Assembly: GCF_002261345.1 (NCBI RefSeq)
Contig: NZ_NEVT01000006.1
Coordinates: forward strand, 620,001 to 684,000
DNA from: Bordetella genomosp. 2
GTDB lineage: Bacteria > Pseudomonadota > Gammaproteobacteria > Burkholderiales > Burkholderiaceae_B
DNA length: 64,000 nucleotides
Direction: 5' to 3'
Positions 63,812 through 64,000 of this stretch are shown in pieces. Positions within the stretch are counted from its first letter, which is position 1. The number at the start of each line of letters is the position of its first letter. Below the pieces are notes generated by a model. It made no database searches and was not told where the DNA came from. It was given only the letters and a program-made list of their open reading frames with translations. The position numbers and the translations under genes were made by a program.

Positions 63812-64000
63812 ATGCCGCTACCGAAGATGCCCACTCGACCCGCAGCCATCCTGACGTTCCCCTCGGGCGAAGCCGCCCGCAGCAAGGCCCGCGCCAGCGC
63901 GGCCAAGCCCACGGCCGCGGCGCCGGCCGCCGCGGCGCCGGCCGCCGCGGCCCCGGCAGCCAAGCCGCTGCCGGCCCAGCCCGAGCTCGAAGGCATCAAA
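63812..64000 (+). CDS. Start of a probable PhoH/PIN-domain protein (3' end outside window)
   Basis: Only the first 63 codons are visible. MPLPKMPTRPAAILTFPSGE leads into an Ala/Pro/Lys-rich linker with a threefold AAPAA repeat, then LPAQPELEGIK. PhoH-like proteins of this lineage begin with a low-complexity linker followed by a PIN domain, and I base the call on that memory, so it is tentative. Start ATG 63812 has AGGAG 10 nt upstream; an ATG at 63803 is too close to that motif. Confidence 0.4.
   Translation, partial: MPLPKMPTRPAAILTFPSGEAARSKARASAAKPTAAAPAAAAPAAAAPAAKPLPAQPELEGIK
63917..63961 (+). repeat. 15-bp tandem repeat, three units
   Basis: GCGGCGCCGGCCGCC occurs twice exactly and a third time with two changes, encoding an AAPAA spacer in the truncated final gene. 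The length may vary between strains by slippage. Confidence 0.75.

Overview
The window is a GC-rich chromosomal stretch whose gene content and protein sequences point to a classical Bordetella (B. pertussis / parapertussis / bronchiseptica group). The pointers are RegBA beside cyoABCD, a BpH3-type H-NS protein, two Bug-type tripartite-tricarboxylate binding proteins, an alaC-hom-thrC block and split pntAA/pntAB/pntB genes. This assignment is inference from recognised families. No insertion sequence, prophage, rRNA operon or CRISPR array is visible.

Layout. 1-5.6 kb: the redox two-component pair RegB (cut by the window edge) and RegA, then the quinol oxidase operon cyoABCD, with cyoB frameshifted. 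5.7-7.4 kb: tRNA-Val, an SDR oxidoreductase, a wrecked LysR gene and HU. 7.7-14.7 kb: a PKHD hydroxylase, a Cys/Met PLP enzyme, rlmB, rnr, two identical tRNA-Leu genes flanking a tapT-like gene, and a GNAT. 14.8-22.1 kb: an AEC permease overlapping arsB, a YeeE/YedE transporter, a membrane glutamate-synthase-like protein, a phospholipase-D lipoprotein and a glycine-rich membrane protein. 22.3-24.7 kb: a two-gene ergothioneine pathway (egtD with a poly-C frameshift, egtB), then tRNA-Met. 24.9-27.3 kb: a low-density accessory patch with an AT-rich gap, a SRAP protein lacking its usual catalytic Glu, a GNAT remnant and small ORFs. 27.4-36.9 kb: AI-2E-type permease, DUF3053 lipoprotein, cytochrome b561/c' pair, purB, GST, TauE/SafE exporter, mnmA and LysR. 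37-42 kb: Bug protein, N-formylglutamate amidohydrolase, pntAA-pntAB-pntB. 42-47.5 kb: glycolate oxidase glcDEF (glcD frameshifted) and a second FAD oxidase. 47.5-54 kb: DAHP synthase with its own leader-peptide attenuator, M23 peptidase, Bug protein, nitrilase-tldD and bph3. 54-64 kb: pepN, fbp, a small lipoprotein, alaC-hom-thrC, an Mth938-like protein with bcp, and the start of a probable PhoH-like gene.

How it fits together. Much of the window is respiration and redox balance (RegBA, cyo, cytochrome b561/c', pnt, glycolate oxidation) and amino-acid or nucleotide housekeeping (aroG, hom-thrC, alaC, purB). Two near-perfect palindromes of RegA-box geometry lie between regA and cyoA and suggest direct redox control of the oxidase. 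The most striking regulatory element is upstream of the DAHP synthase gene. It encodes a 27-residue leader peptide with a run of alternating Phe/Tyr codons, followed by an intrinsic terminator and a perfectly complementary antiterminator arm.

Gene decay is evident. Three genes (cyoB, egtD, glcD) are broken at G/C homopolymers of six to eight bases, and two (LysR, GNAT) are multiply damaged remnants. This fits a host-restricted Bordetella, but the homopolymer cases could also be phase variation or sequencing error.
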